This document shows positions 1 through 8,947 of a DNA stretch of 64,000 bases, piece after piece. The translations under genes and the position numbers were made by a program. This DNA is from CAWAWP01 sp963841205 (GTDB lineage Bacteria > Chloroflexota > Ktedonobacteria > Ktedonobacterales > JADMIN01): assembly GCA_963841205.1 (NCBI GenBank), contig CAWJCH010000010.1:248001-312000 (forward strand), in the 5' to 3' direction. The stretch's first letter is position 1, and each line of letters opens with the position of its first letter. The notes under the pieces were generated by a model. That model was not told the origin of the DNA, did no database searches, and saw only the letters and a program-made list of their open reading frames with translations.

Positions 1-1
1 C

Positions 2-247
2 GTCGGACTGCTGTTGCTGTTGCTGTTGCTCCTGCTGCTGCTGCTGCTCCTGCGGCGCCGCAATCAGCAGCAGCCGGTGACGCTGGAAGAGCAGGACCAG
101 GTGGTGGTGAACTCGAACGGCCAGGGGACAGCGGTGCAGCGCAACATCAACGCGGTTGATGCGCGCGGCAACGTGACGCCGGTGGCGCAAGAGACCTACC
201 GCACCGACGAGGAGATCGTGCCCGATCAGGGTCAGGGCCGCCCTTGA
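2..247 (+). CDS. Membrane-anchored protein, C-terminal part (5' end outside window)
   Basis: The open frame enters the window from the left. The visible part starts with an uninterrupted Leu-rich transmembrane segment of about 13 leucines, followed by an Arg-rich positive stop, then about 60 polar residues with no recognisable domain. The positive charges put the tail on the cytoplasmic side if the segment is the last helix. The TGA stop (245-247) falls on the terminal TTGA of the adjacent IS200/IS605 element, so the natural C-terminus was probably cut off and the stop is supplied by the insertion. Function unknown. Confidence 0.5.
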   Translation, partial: VGLLLLLLLLLLLLLLLRRRNQQQPVTLEEQDQVVVNSNGQGTAVQRNINAVDARGNVTPVAQETYRTDEEIVPDQGQGRP

Positions 248-296
248 CACTCCCCCGGCGGTGGCTGCGGGGGATGCTCGGTTCACCCCCGCAGCC
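244..296 (-). other. Competing hairpins at IS right end (guide-RNA-like 3' end)
   Basis: An 11-bp perfect stem (263-273 with 286-296) shares its 263-273 arm with a second stem (252-257 with 268-273), so the two are mutually exclusive. Read on the minus strand the second ends in GAGTGTCAA at the element edge. In this IS family the RNA scaffold ends exactly here and the guide is the flanking host DNA, in this case position 243 downward. Confidence 0.55.
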
Positions 297-1371
297 AGCG
301 CCACGAGTCCCCGAAGGGCCTGCCCAGCCCGTTGGATGTTGCGCGCCGCGTTCTCGTCGCGGTCGAGCACGAGGCCGCAGGAGGTGCAGACGTGGGTGCG
401 CACGCTCAACACCTTGGGCACGCGCGCCCCGCAGCCGCTACACTCCCGCGAGGTGTGGGCCGGGGGCACGGCGACGACTCGACGCCCGGCGCAGGCTGCC
501 GTGGCCTCGAGGATGGCACGGAACCGCGCCCAGCCCGCGTCCGCGATGGACTTGGCGAGGTGGTGATTCCGCAGCAGGTTGGCGACCTGCAAGTCTTCCA
601 GAGAGATCGTGTCGTAGGCTCTCAGCAACGCCAACGCGGTCTTGTGGTGAAAGTCGGCGCGCTGGCGTCGCACCGTCTGGTGCGCCCGTTGGAGGTTGCC
701 AACCGCTTTCCTACGGCGATGGCTGCCCTTCTTGCGACGTGAGACGCGGCGTTGCGCCTTCGCCAGCTTCTTTTCGCCCCGGCGGTAGTGGCGTGGATTC
801 TCTACCACCTCCCCCTCGGCGGCGATGAGGAAGACCTTCAGGCCCACGTCGATGCCGGTCTCCCGCCCCGTGAGCGGCAATGGTCGTACCGGGACCTCGG
901 CGCAGGCGAGGATGGCCTACCAGCCGTCCGCCTCGCGGGAGATCGTGACGGTCTTGGGCGTCCCCTCCAGCGGACGTGACCAGCGCACGGCCACACGCCC
1001 GATTTTCGACAGGACGAGGAAGCCGTTGTCGAGCCGCGCGCCGTTGTCATACTGCTCGTAGGTGAAGCTGTGGTAGCGGTTGCGCCCCTGATAGCGCGGG
1101 AAGCCCGGCGCCTGGCCGGCCTTGACGCGGCGGAAGAACGCCTGCTAGGTCTGGTCCAGACGGGTCAACACGTCCTGCAAGACCTGCGAGTGGATGGCCG
1201 CGTACTCGGGGAACGCCGCTCTCAGGTCGGGTACCTCGGCTTGCTGCTGGTAGGCGGTGAGGGTGACACCGCAGCGCCGGTACGCCGTGATGCGCTGCTC
1301 CAGCGCGCTGTTGTAGAGCACGCGACAGCGCCACAAGACCTCTTCAAGCCGGCGCTCCTGGTCGGGCGTCG

Positions 1372-1403
1372 GCTTGAGCTTGTATTTGCTTGAGCTTGTA
1401 TTT
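1372..1403. repeat. 16-bp perfect tandem duplication inside tnpB
   Basis: GCTTGAGCTTGTATTT occurs twice back to back (1372-1387, 1388-1403). A single copy would join the ATG at 1442 in frame to the conserved KLKPTPDQE stretch, so the duplication is the first lesion in tnpB. Confidence 0.9.
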
Positions 1404-1677
1404 GTAGGCTTTGCGCAGCCCTCGCGGCTCTTGCGGTTCCATGCCACTCTATTCTGCCTGATAGGTACGAATCCGGCAAGGGCTCGGGCCATTCATCCCC
1501 CGGCTCAAGCCGAGGGGCTTTCTGGCCCTTTTCTGTAATCCGGGCCATATCGCGACCCTCGCGACCGCCCCGATGCAGCACTTCTGGTGCTCGTCCGGGG
1601 CGGTTTGCTATTCCCTCCAAAGCCGCCCCCGCTTGATTCGCTCGGCTGTGCTCACGCGTCGAGCGCGGCGCGGAGAG

Positions 1678-2487
1678 TTATGACGGCGGCAGCCCATCGA
1701 ATCGCTGTGCGTAGTCGATGAATTGCCAGGTCTCCGCAACCATCGTCGGGTCGGCGGGCTGGTGTACGCGCAGCCACGGATCGGGCCGGTCGTCCAGAGC
1801 GCGCTGGATCAGGGGCGCCCACCGGGGATCAAGGGCGCCCAGCGCCCAGCGCCCAGCTGCCCGCTTCGAGGCCACCCGACCGGAGTCCAGCGTGTGCAGC
1901 ATGCGGCAGTAGACGAGGACGATATACGGTTGCAGCCAGGCGTTCCACTGCTCGTCCCGCGCCGCAGTCTCGCGCAGGTCCCTGGTCCGGACAGGAAGGG
2001 CCTGGCGAATCTCGCTCCGCAGGTCTTCGGCGGTCACCTCGACCACCAGCACCTTGGGGTCAGGCCCGGCCAAGGTGGCGCCGTGCTCGCGCAGCACCCA
2101 GCGCACCACCGCCGTGTTGTCGTGGTTGGACCGCTCCAACGCCGTGCTGCCATTGTCGACGTAGAGATAGGATCGGCGCGACGGGTCCACCCGGCGGAGC
2201 GCGTCCTTCGGGATGTAGGACCCCTCCAGGTGCTGGGCCCACTCGATGTCGAGGGTCGGCAATCGGGCGTGCAGCACCCCCAGCGCCGCCTCCTGGGAGG
2301 CGTTCACCTCGCCGTGGGTCACGATCACGAAGTCGACATCGCTATAGACATCCGCGTCGCCTACCGCGAACGACCCCTGCAGGTGCGCGCCGCAGAAGTT
2401 CTCACCCAGGATCGCGCTCGCCGAGCTGACCAACTCATCAAGGACGGCGTTCAGTTCGGGGAAAGTCGTCGGACTGGAGTTCAGCAT
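1678..2487 (-). CDS. Aminoglycoside adenylyltransferase-like nucleotidyltransferase (DUF4111 type)
   Basis: A 269-residue protein with the polymerase-beta nucleotidyltransferase signature GSFAVGDADVYSDVDF at residues 39-54: the Gly-Ser pair and two of the metal-binding Asp residues. The helical C-terminal half resembles the DUF4111 domain of AadA-type streptomycin/spectinomycin adenylyltransferases. The length matches that family (about 260). Start ATG at 2485-2487 has GGAGGG 7 nt upstream. It stands alone, convergent with nothing, beside an IS remnant. Substrate cannot be told from sequence: many chromosomal members are not proven resistance enzymes. Confidence 0.75.
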   Translation of the reverse strand: MLNSSPTTFPELNAVLDELVSSASAILGENFCGAHLQGSFAVGDADVYSDVDFVIVTHGEVNASQEAALGVLHARLPTLDIEWAQHLEGSYIPKDALRRVDPSRRSYLYVDNGSTALERSNHDNTAVVRWVLREHGATLAGPDPKVLVVEVTAEDLRSEIRQALPVRTRDLRETAARDEQWNAWLQPYIVLVYCRMLHTLDSGRVASKRAAGRWALGALDPRWAPLIQRALDDRPDPWLRVHQPADPTMVAETWQFIDYAQRFDGLPPS

Positions 2488-2700
2488 CGGATCCCTCCGT
2501 ACACGTTAGCCTACAGACACATCCACCGCTGGCAACGTAGAGCACGAGCCATGGCCCGGTTGAACACCTACGTACTCGACCCATCCGAATACCACACGTA
2601 CCGAGCCACGGGTAAGTGGTCGCAAGAACGCCGCCCTGGCCTACCCCACATCCGATGGAGGGCAAGCGGCGTCTGCACTATACGAGAGTCGGCGGCTAGC

Positions 2701-4548
2701 TTATTGGATGTTTTGGAGCCAGGGGGGTAGGTGACTCGCCGTGGCGTCGTCGTCATCGGCGGGGGGCGCGGGTGCGTCGGCTCCGGCGGTTCCGCGGAGC
2801 CAGGGCGGTAGGTCGGTGGGCTGGATGAGGTCGGAGGCGGAGAGGTCGTTGAGCTCGGCGGGATTGTTGGGGGCGGATCGGGTGGCGGAGAAGTCCTCGG
2901 CGGGGACGCCGTCGGTCGAGAAATCGTTGGCGATTGGGGTGTTGGCGCCGGAGCCGGAGGGAGCTGGGCCGTTGGCGGCGGCACTGGTGGCCTGGGCTTG
3001 GAGCCACGCGGGCAGGGCGGTGGAGTCGGGGCCACGCTCGGGCGTGGGAGCGATGGCGAGATCGGGCCAGTCTTCGGCGGTCTCTGGCAGGCTGGGCGGG
3101 AGGGTAAGCCGCGATCGCCATGCGTCGCCCGGTGACGCGATAGGTCCGGGCTGCGGTGGGACGATGGGACTACCATCGAACACGGAGTTGTTGGGCTGCT
3201 GGGCTGGGCTGAGGGGGGGCGGCAGGGTCATGCGGCCCGGCTGCAAGAAGGAGTCGATCGTGGAAGAGGACGGGATCGCGCCGGGGACGTTCGAGGGCGG
3301 ATTGGCGAACGCGGCGGGGTCGTAGCGAGGCGAGGCCGAGGACGGCGGGTTGGCGAAGGCGGCGGGATTGTAGCGCGGGGCGGCCGGGGCGGCCGGGCCG
3401 AAGGGGAACGGGCGCTCGGGCTGCGAGGCGGGCGCGGGGAGCGAGCGCGGCGGCAGGCTGGGGCCGCCGAGGTTCAGGCCGGTGACGCGCGCTCCGTTTG
3501 GCGCAGGGAGGGCGCGCAGGCGCGCGAGCTCGACGAGCACTTCGTCGAAGGGGGTGCCGGTGTAGTTAGGTGGCGTGTAGGGTTGGCCGGCGCGCAGGCG
3601 GCGGAGCGCGATGGCGAGGTCGTGCGAGGCGGCGTCGACGCGGGCGCGCTGGTCGCTCTCACGCGCGATGCGGGAGATGCGGTCGAGCAGGAGGTTGAGG
3701 CTGAGGGCGACGGGGAGCAGTTCACCGTCGGTGATGGTGGCGCGAGCGTCCCACTGGCCGCGGGTGACGGCGGTGTGGACGGCCTGGAGCTGGGCAATGC
3801 CTTGCTGGAGGCGGTAGCGCTGTAATTCGAAGGCGCGCGTCTGCTCCTGGATCTGCCCCTTGGCCGCGGCGAGGTCTTCGGCGCGCGAGGCTTCGAGGAG
3901 TGCGTTGCGGACGCTGTCGGCGCCGAGCCAGGCGCCGGTGGCGGCGAGCACCTGGATGACGAGTGGGACGGCGATGACGTCGTAGACGGAGCCGAGGATG
4001 GCGTCTTTGTAGTGGCCGTCCCAATAGAGTTGCAACTCGGGCGTGTGCGGTAGGGTGAAGAGCGAGACGATGGTGAAGAGTGCGGCGGCGGCGCCGAAGA
4101 TGAGGGGTCCGCGTCGGCCGAGGAGCACGCCGGAGACGACGATCGGGAGGATGAAGAGGTCGTAGAGGCGCAGGTCGGAAAGGTCGATGCCGTGTTGGGC
4201 CTGCGCCTTGGCGACGACCTCCCAGGCGACGGCGGCGGCAAGGCCGGCCAGGAGGGCGAAGCTGCCCGCACCGACCTGATCGGCCTGATTGAGGAGGAAA
4301 GCGGCGAGGGTGCCGATGAGGGCGAGGATCAGGGCGGTGAGGGTGACTTTGTCCAGGGTGGGGATGAGGGCGGTGGGGATCAGCAGGAGGACGGGGACCA
4401 GCACGCCGATGGAGATGACGCGCAGCAGTGCGCGGCGCCGGCGTTGCTCGTGGATGTGGAGGACGTCGAGCGGCGAGAGCGGCGCGTCGGTCTCATCGGG
4501 CGCGCCGTATCCGTAGGCGGCGGGCGTGTCGTATGGGCTGTTGTGCAT
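2701..4548 (-). CDS. Polytopic membrane protein with long disordered Pro-rich tail
   Basis: A 615-residue protein. Residues 40-235 hold about six hydrophobic helices, followed by an amphipathic/coiled segment (235-330, many Arg/Glu/Leu) that looks like a HAMP-type signalling linker but has no attached catalytic domain. Residues 340-615 are Pro/Ala/Ser/Asn-rich and almost certainly disordered. Three short linear motifs recur near the end: LPAWL, LPPWL and LPPWL (the last five residues before NIQ). A repeated NPAAFANPPSSA-like unit lies near residue 400. I recognise no named family. The arrangement (membrane sensor-like part plus tail with repeated docking motifs) suggests a scaffold, which is inference. 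Confidence 0.6.
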   Translation of the reverse strand: MHNSPYDTPAAYGYGAPDETDAPLSPLDVLHIHEQRRRRALLRVISIGVLVPVLLLIPTALIPTLDKVTLTALILALIGTLAAFLLNQADQVGAGSFALLAGLAAAVAWEVVAKAQAQHGIDLSDLRLYDLFILPIVVSGVLLGRRGPLIFGAAAALFTIVSLFTLPHTPELQLYWDGHYKDAILGSVYDVIAVPLVIQVLAATGAWLGADSVRNALLEASRAEDLAAAKGQIQEQTRAFELQRYRLQQGIAQLQAVHTAVTRGQWDARATITDGELLPVALSLNLLLDRISRIARESDQRARVDAASHDLAIALRRLRAGQPYTPPNYTGTPFDEVLVELARLRALPAPNGARVTGLNLGGPSLPPRSLPAPASQPERPFPFGPAAPAAPRYNPAAFANPPSSASPRYDPAAFANPPSNVPGAIPSSSTIDSFLQPGRMTLPPPLSPAQQPNNSVFDGSPIVPPQPGPIASPGDAWRSRLTLPPSLPETAEDWPDLAIAPTPERGPDSTALPAWLQAQATSAAANGPAPSGSGANTPIANDFSTDGVPAEDFSATRSAPNNPAELNDLSASDLIQPTDLPPWLRGTAGADAPAPPADDDDATASHLPPWLQNIQ

Positions 4549-4684
4549 GAGGGCCGATCCCTTCGCGCTGGCGTCGTGGCGGGCAGTGCCATTCTATCAT
4601 GTCGCGCGGGTATCTTTGGATGTTGGCGCTTTATGCTAGCGGATCACGGGAGGCTTGGCAAGCGTCGGGGGGCCGTGCGGCGGC

Positions 4685-4726
4685 GATCTTTTTCCGTTTC
4701 CTTCCGCTTTTGCGTTTTTGATCGGG
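4685..4726 (+). repeat. Dispersed repeat, copy 1 (partner at 51631-51670, inverted)
   Basis: The block containing TTTCCGTTTCCTTCCGCTTT and GATCGGG recurs almost exactly, in reverse orientation, at 51631-51670. Weaker similarity continues on both sides. Neither copy is in a gene I can support. Confidence 0.7.
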
Positions 4727-5112
4727 CGTTGGTGGCGGAATGAGGGGCGTGCGGCGGTGTTCGCGCGGAAGGCGGAAGTGACGGTGCGGGACGGGCTGAA
4801 GCGCGGAGTATTGCGGTTTTCATGGCGGAGATGAGGGTGAGCGCGAAGGTTCACGAAATGGGGAGTGGGCATGGCGTGTGGTGTCCCTCTGCTGGCTGAG
4901 GGCGGAAGATGTCGCGAGTGGAGCGATGAGGCGTTCCGCATGGAGTGCGCTTCCTTGGGTGGTGGCAGACGGAGGGGTGGGACGGTGGCCAGATGAGCGA
5001 TGCATCGAACAGGTGTTCTGGCATAAGTGTCGTACATATGGCGGCGGCAATGCGAGCCGCGGAGCCGGACTTTTCCCGTCAACGGCGGTCAGGTACGGAC
5101 ACGAGTTTGACC

Positions 5113-5178
5113 TCACCCCCTACCTAAACCCCGTGCGCGGGGGACCCCGCCTTCTCCACGGAGGAAGGGGCCGTGGAG
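5113..5178 (+). repeat. Dispersed GC-rich repeat, copy 1 (partner at 61454-61522)
   Basis: Shares CCTCACCCC, then GACCCCGCCTTC and GGAAGGGGCCGTGG with 61454-61522 in the same order and spacing. The middle can fold (CCTTC...GAAGG). Both copies lie between genes. Confidence 0.65.
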
Positions 5179-5311
5179 CAAGGATCGAGGCGAATCGGGA
5201 ATGGGGACACGGTGCTGAAGGACCGATCTGAGGCATGCGCAGTCGGGTATGCGGTGTTGTGGCTGACGAGCGCACTCCATTCGGTTCAAGTACGAAATTC
5301 CGAAGCACCTC

Positions 5312-5339
5312 TTGACAGCGTCCTACTGTTCCGTATACA
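5312..5339 (+). promoter_or_regulatory. Sigma-70-type promoter of padR operon
   Basis: A perfect -35 TTGACA (5312-5317), a 16-bp spacer and TATACA (5334-5339) lie about 35 bp upstream of the PadR start, the clearest promoter in the window. Confidence 0.8.
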
Positions 5340-5350
5340 CTGTGCCACAG
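5340..5350. promoter_or_regulatory. Candidate PadR operator
   Basis: CTGTGCCACAG, an 11-bp dyad with one central base, sits at the expected transcription start just after the -10 box. Binding here by PadR would block its own promoter; autorepression is usual for the family. Inference from position and symmetry. Confidence 0.4.
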
Positions 5351-5375
5351 ACACTGTACGCCATACGGTATATGA

Positions 5376-5729
5376 ATGAACGAAGACCTCTACGACAATC
5401 TGCGGCTCGAGCTGCGGCGCGGCTATCTGATCGTGGCCGTGCTTGCCCAACTGCGCGAGGAGCACTACGGCTATGCGCTGCGCAAGGCGCTGGCCGACCA
5501 CGGCATGGAAATCGACGAGAACACGCTCTACCCGCTGTTGCGGCGGCTGGAGAGTCAGGGGCTGCTGGTCAGCACGTGGCGCGAGGAGAACAAGCGCAAC
5601 AAGCGCTTCTACCGCCTCTCGGACGAGGGTGCCGGGATTCTCACGCAATTGCTGGACGAGTGGCGCGCGATCGACGCCTCGCTGACTCGCATCGTCGGCG
5701 CAGGCGTGCTGAACGACGCGGGACGCTAG
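5376..5729 (+). CDS. PadR-family transcriptional regulator
   Basis: A 117-residue winged-helix repressor of the short PadR type. The DNA-binding core covers residues 12-85 with the family-typical GYALRKAL, ENTLYPLLRRLE and KRFYRLSDEG stretches (recognition helix and wing), followed by a single C-terminal dimerisation helix. Transcribed from the TTGACA/TATACA promoter and probably autoregulated. The next gene, 26 bp downstream, encodes a HAAS-domain membrane protein, a pairing seen in many bacteria, so the two likely form an operon. Confidence 0.9.
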   Translation: MNEDLYDNLRLELRRGYLIVAVLAQLREEHYGYALRKALADHGMEIDENTLYPLLRRLESQGLLVSTWREENKRNKRFYRLSDEGAGILTQLLDEWRAIDASLTRIVGAGVLNDAGR

Positions 5730-5755
5730 CGTGAGGCGGCGCGAAGGAGATCATC

Positions 5756-6745
5756 ATGGACTTGGTCGAGCGCTACGTGCAGGACGTGTGGACGTTCCTG
5801 CCCAGGGCGCAACAAGATGACATCATCGGCGAGCTTTCGGAGAATCTCCGCGCGGAGATGGAGGATCGCGAGGACGAGCTAGGGCGCCCGCTGACCGAGG
5901 CCGAGCAACTGGAGCACCTGCGCCGGCACGGGCATCCGATGCTCGTGGCGAGCCGCTACCAGACGAGTCAGGGAAGCCTCGTGTTCGGTCGGCAGTTGAT
6001 CGGCAGCGGCCTCTTCCCGTTCTACGTCAAGGCGCTCGGGATCATCATCGGCGCCTCGCTGGCGATCCACGTGATCGTGCTGATTGCGCTCGCCGTCGCC
6101 GGCGCGGCCCCAACCGTCGGCGACTCGCTGGGCTCCATCGCGCTCCAAGTGTTGATCCAGTTCGTCGTCATCACGTCCATCTTCGCCTCGGTGGATCGCT
6201 CGCTGCCGGCGCTCCGCTGGTCCCCCAGCAGCTCGGCACCCAGGCCAGCGCCGAAGCGGGACCAGAAACCATACCGGGTCTCACGGCCGGAATCGATCGG
6301 GCAGATCGTCGCCGTCTCCATCCTGCTCTTCTGGCTGGGCTTCGTCTATGAGCAGCCCACCGTCGTCTTCGGTCCCTATGCCGACACGTACCGGCTCGCG
6401 CCGATCTGGTCGCTGATCGCCGTGCCGACGGCGCTGATGTTCCTGGCCACCATCGTCCAATCCGCGATCAACCTCGTGCGGCCGGGTTGGGTGCGCCTGC
6501 GCCTCGTCGTGCGGCTATGCACCAACACCGCGTGGCTCGCAATCCTGGTCGTGCTGCTGCTCGCGGGCCAGTGGGTCGTGCTCGTCGCGCCTGGTGGCAA
6601 TGCCGATACGCTGCACACCATCAATGAGGTGATCTTCTGGGGGCTCCTCACCACGCTGCTCGGCTCGGCCATCGGCATCGGCATTGATGCCTGGATCACG
6701 ATCCGCGACGACCGACGCCACACGGCGCGGGTCGCCGCAGCGTAG
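5756..6745 (+). CDS. HAAS-domain (PadR-associated) membrane protein
   Basis: A 329-residue protein. Residues 1-75 form a helical HAAS-type domain (VERYVQDVWTFLP, then EDELGRPLTEAEQ and RHGHPMLVASRY), which in other bacteria accompanies PadR regulators and precedes membrane segments. About six transmembrane helices follow (residues 88-310), with a basic loop around 155-185. Start ATG has a strong AAGGAG 7 nt upstream. Likely a membrane component responding to the same signal as the neighbouring PadR; the actual role of such proteins is not established. Confidence 0.75.
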   Translation: MDLVERYVQDVWTFLPRAQQDDIIGELSENLRAEMEDREDELGRPLTEAEQLEHLRRHGHPMLVASRYQTSQGSLVFGRQLIGSGLFPFYVKALGIIIGASLAIHVIVLIALAVAGAAPTVGDSLGSIALQVLIQFVVITSIFASVDRSLPALRWSPSSSAPRPAPKRDQKPYRVSRPESIGQIVAVSILLFWLGFVYEQPTVVFGPYADTYRLAPIWSLIAVPTALMFLATIVQSAINLVRPGWVRLRLVVRLCTNTAWLAILVVLLLAGQWVVLVAPGGNADTLHTINEVIFWGLLTTLLGSAIGIGIDAWITIRDDRRHTARVAAA

Positions 6746-6835
6746 CGACGGCGCACCAATCCAGAGAGTGCGTCGATCCAACAGGGTGCTGGAAACAGTC
6801 GCCAAGCTGCTTTCACCTTTACGCTACGACACCGT

Positions 6836-8738
6836 TCAGCGGTAGGCCTCGGCCTGGAGGGCGAAGAGCTCGGCGTAGCGGCCGCCTTTGGCGACGAGCT
6901 CGGCGTGGGTGCCCTCTTCGAGGACGGCGCCGTCTTCGAGGACGATGATGCGGTTGGCCAGGCGCACGGTGCTGAAGCGGTGCGAGATGAAGATGGCGGA
7001 CTTGCCGGCGGTCAGCTCGCGGAAGTGCGCGAAGACCTCGTACTCGGCCTGCGGATCGAGCGAGCTGGTCGGCTCGTCGAGGATCAGGAGCTGCGCGTCG
7101 CGCATGAAGGCGCGGGCGAGCGCGATCTTCTGCCACTCGCCGCCGGAAAGCTGCTCGCCCTTCTCGAACCACTTGCCCAGCATGCTCTCGTAGCCCGCCG
7201 GCAGTCGCTCGATCACGGCGTTGGCGCCGCTCTTGGCCGCCGCGGCGCGCACGCCCTCGGCGTCGTCAATCTCATCGATCTTGCCGATGCCGATGTTGCG
7301 ACCGCGCTGACAGGTAGTACGTTACATAGTCTTGGAAAATGACGCCGATCTTCTGGCGCAGGGCGTCGAGGTCGTAGTCGCGGATGTCGCGCCCGTTGAT
7401 GAGGATCTGGCCCTCGTCGGGATCGTAGAGACGGGTGAGCAGCTTGACGATGGTGGTCTTGCCGGCGCCGTTGCGCCCCACCAGCGCCACCGCCTCGCCC
7501 TCGTGGATCGTGAAGCTGACGTCGTGCAGCGCCTGGCCTTTGTGCTCGCGCCCCGCCGAGCCGGGATAGCGGAACGAGACGTGGCGGAACTCGACGGTGA
7601 GGCCACTCCCTTCGGGCGCGATGCCCTTTGGCGGGCTGACGACGATGGGCTGGTAGGCGAGGAAGTCGAAGAGGGTGTTGATGAAGAGGTTGTTCTCGTA
7701 GGTCGAGGAGATGCCGTCGAGCAGCCCCTCGAAGCTGCTGCCGAGGGAGAGCGCCGCCTGCGTGTAGAAGGTGAGTCCGGCGATGTTGATGGCGCCCGCG
7801 ACGGCCTGCAGCGCGATATAGAGGTAGACGGCGCCGTCGGCGAGCAGGCTCAGCGCGCCCCAGCCGAAGGAGGCGAGGTAGCGCGGCACGACGATGCTCT
7901 TGGCCTGCTCGTAGAACTGCTGCGCACGCTCGCGATAGAGCGTGAGGAAGAAGCCGCCGAGGGTGAAGAGCTTGACCTCTTTGTTGTAGGTATCGGTGGT
8001 GAGGAGTTGATTGTAGTAGGCCATCTCGCGGCGCAGCGGCGACTGGCGGCGCATCATCTGGTAGCCCCACCAGCCGTATTTGACGTTGGCGATGAAGGAG
8101 GGGACGGGCGAGAGCAGCGCCAGCAGCGCGATCCACCAGGCGAGGTGCGTGAGGATGGCGATCATCGAGATGAAGGTGATCAGCGTGCGCCCCAGGCCGA
8201 AGGTGGTGGAGATCATGCCGACGGGGCGCTGCGTGGCCTCCTGCTGTGCCCGCTGGAGGGCGTCGTAGAACGTGGCGTCCTCGAAGAAGGCGAGATCGAG
8301 GGTATTGGCCTTCTCCATCACTTGAAGCTGGACCGAGTACGAGGTCTTCTCTTGCAAGAGTTGCTGGAAGATGTTGGAGGCGGTGGAGAGCAGGCTGGAG
8401 AGCGCCTGCGCGCCGAATTGCGCGACGACGAGCCAGATCACCAGCGTTTCGCTGCCCTTGCCACCGTGCAGCGTGATGGCGGTGACGACGCCCTGGATCA
8501 GCTGCGCGCTGATGAAGGCGGTCAGTGCCGGCAGGAAGCCTTGCAGGATATAGAGCGCACCGAGGGCGACGGTGAAGAACGGCTGGATGCGATAGACGAG
8601 CCCCAGCACACGCGGCAAACTGGCGAAGGCAGTCCCGATCTTCTTGAGGGTCAGGCGATCGCCGTCCTCGTCGGGCAGGCCAGTGTTGCCCAGTCGGCGC
8701 AGCAGCCCCAACAGGCGATCTTTCGGCGCGGTCGCCAT
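6836..8738 (-). CDS. ABC exporter, fused membrane and ATPase domains (one frameshift)
   Basis: A single-polypeptide ABC half-exporter of about 630 residues. The N-terminal half has six helices (residues 45-330). The ATPase has Walker A GRNGAGKTT, a Q-loop (VIFQDYV), signature LSGGEW, Walker B LLILDEPTSSLD and switch His (ISHRF). Reading breaks at about 7270-7300, where one extra base separates the part ending ...YYLSAR from ...IDEIDDAEGV. Both halves are otherwise well conserved, so this may be a sequence error. The family exports lipids, peptides or drugs; no clue to the cargo here. The downstream end is followed by a convergent membrane protein gene. Confidence 0.85.
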
Positions 8739-8768
8739 CGTCAGTCGCTTTCACTTTCCAGCAGAGGG

Positions 8769-8940
8769 GAGATCTCAACACGGAGGCAACGGAGGGTTAC
8801 GGAGTTTAACGGAGAGAGATGCGGAAATAGTCTCTCGTACACCAGTATCGAAGCCCGTTTCGCCATCTACTGTCATGTATCACACTCAAGTGCGACTCCG
8901 TGTCCTCCGTTTTCCTCCGTTGCCTCCGTGTTGAGATCTC
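8769..8940. repeat. Fold-back repeat 1 (27-bp perfect arms)
   Basis: GAGATCTCAACACGGAGGCA and seven more bases (8769-8795) are perfectly complementary to 8914-8940, giving a long hairpin with an unrelated 118-bp centre. It fills the spacer between the ABC exporter and the LuxR-type gene. It belongs with the repeats at 9681 and 10937. Confidence 0.85.
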
Positions 8941-8947
8941 TGCTCAT

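Larger units (their letters stand above)
244..1442 (-). pseudogene. tnpB: TnpB (RNA-guided nuclease of IS200/IS605), inactivated
   Basis: The frame shows the full TnpB plan: an N-terminal HTH region (KLKPTPDQERRLEEV), a RuvC-like core with GIDVGLK (first Asp, near 856), ISLEDL (Glu, near 610) and LDRDENAARN (last Asp, near 355), and a four-Cys zinc ribbon (CSGCG...CTSCG) at about 370-440. All three predicted catalytic acids are kept. It is nevertheless dead as written: a 16-bp tandem duplication after the start (1372-1403) shifts the frame, and two in-frame TAG codons lie at 1145-1147 and 917-919. No stop follows the zinc ribbon before the element end. The start is ATG at 1440-1442. In this family TnpB uses an RNA from the 3' end of its own element as guide. 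Confidence 0.9.
244..1525 (-). mobile_element. IS200/IS605-family element with decayed tnpB, no tnpA
   Basis: This is a minus-strand element made of a single tnpB-like gene and terminal hairpins. The left end carries a CCCC-GGCTTGAGCC-GGGG type hairpin (about 1497-1517). The right end (244-273) reads on the minus strand as a CCCCCG...CGGGGG hairpin followed by GAGTGTCAA, the same layout as the right ends of the two small elements at 20.7 and 28.7 kb. No Y1 transposase (tnpA) gene is present. The exact left boundary and target motif could not be fixed. Inserted at the 3' end of the membrane protein gene at 2-247. Confidence 0.75.
4549..5311. other. Intergenic region, no gene seen
   Basis: About 760 bp between divergent genes. 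Frames here have no conserved features on either strand. It contains two dispersed repeats (4685-4726 and 5113-5178) that each recur once elsewhere in the window. Confidence 0.6.

Noticed and set aside
244..1061. Long plus-strand frames here (ending at 828 and others)
   Set aside because: They are antisense to the tnpB frame, which carries the conserved RuvC and zinc-ribbon motifs.
1222..1620. Minus-strand frame upstream of tnpB beginning near 1620
   Set aside because: It runs through the IS left-end hairpin and has no conserved content; it is a shadow of the tnpB region.
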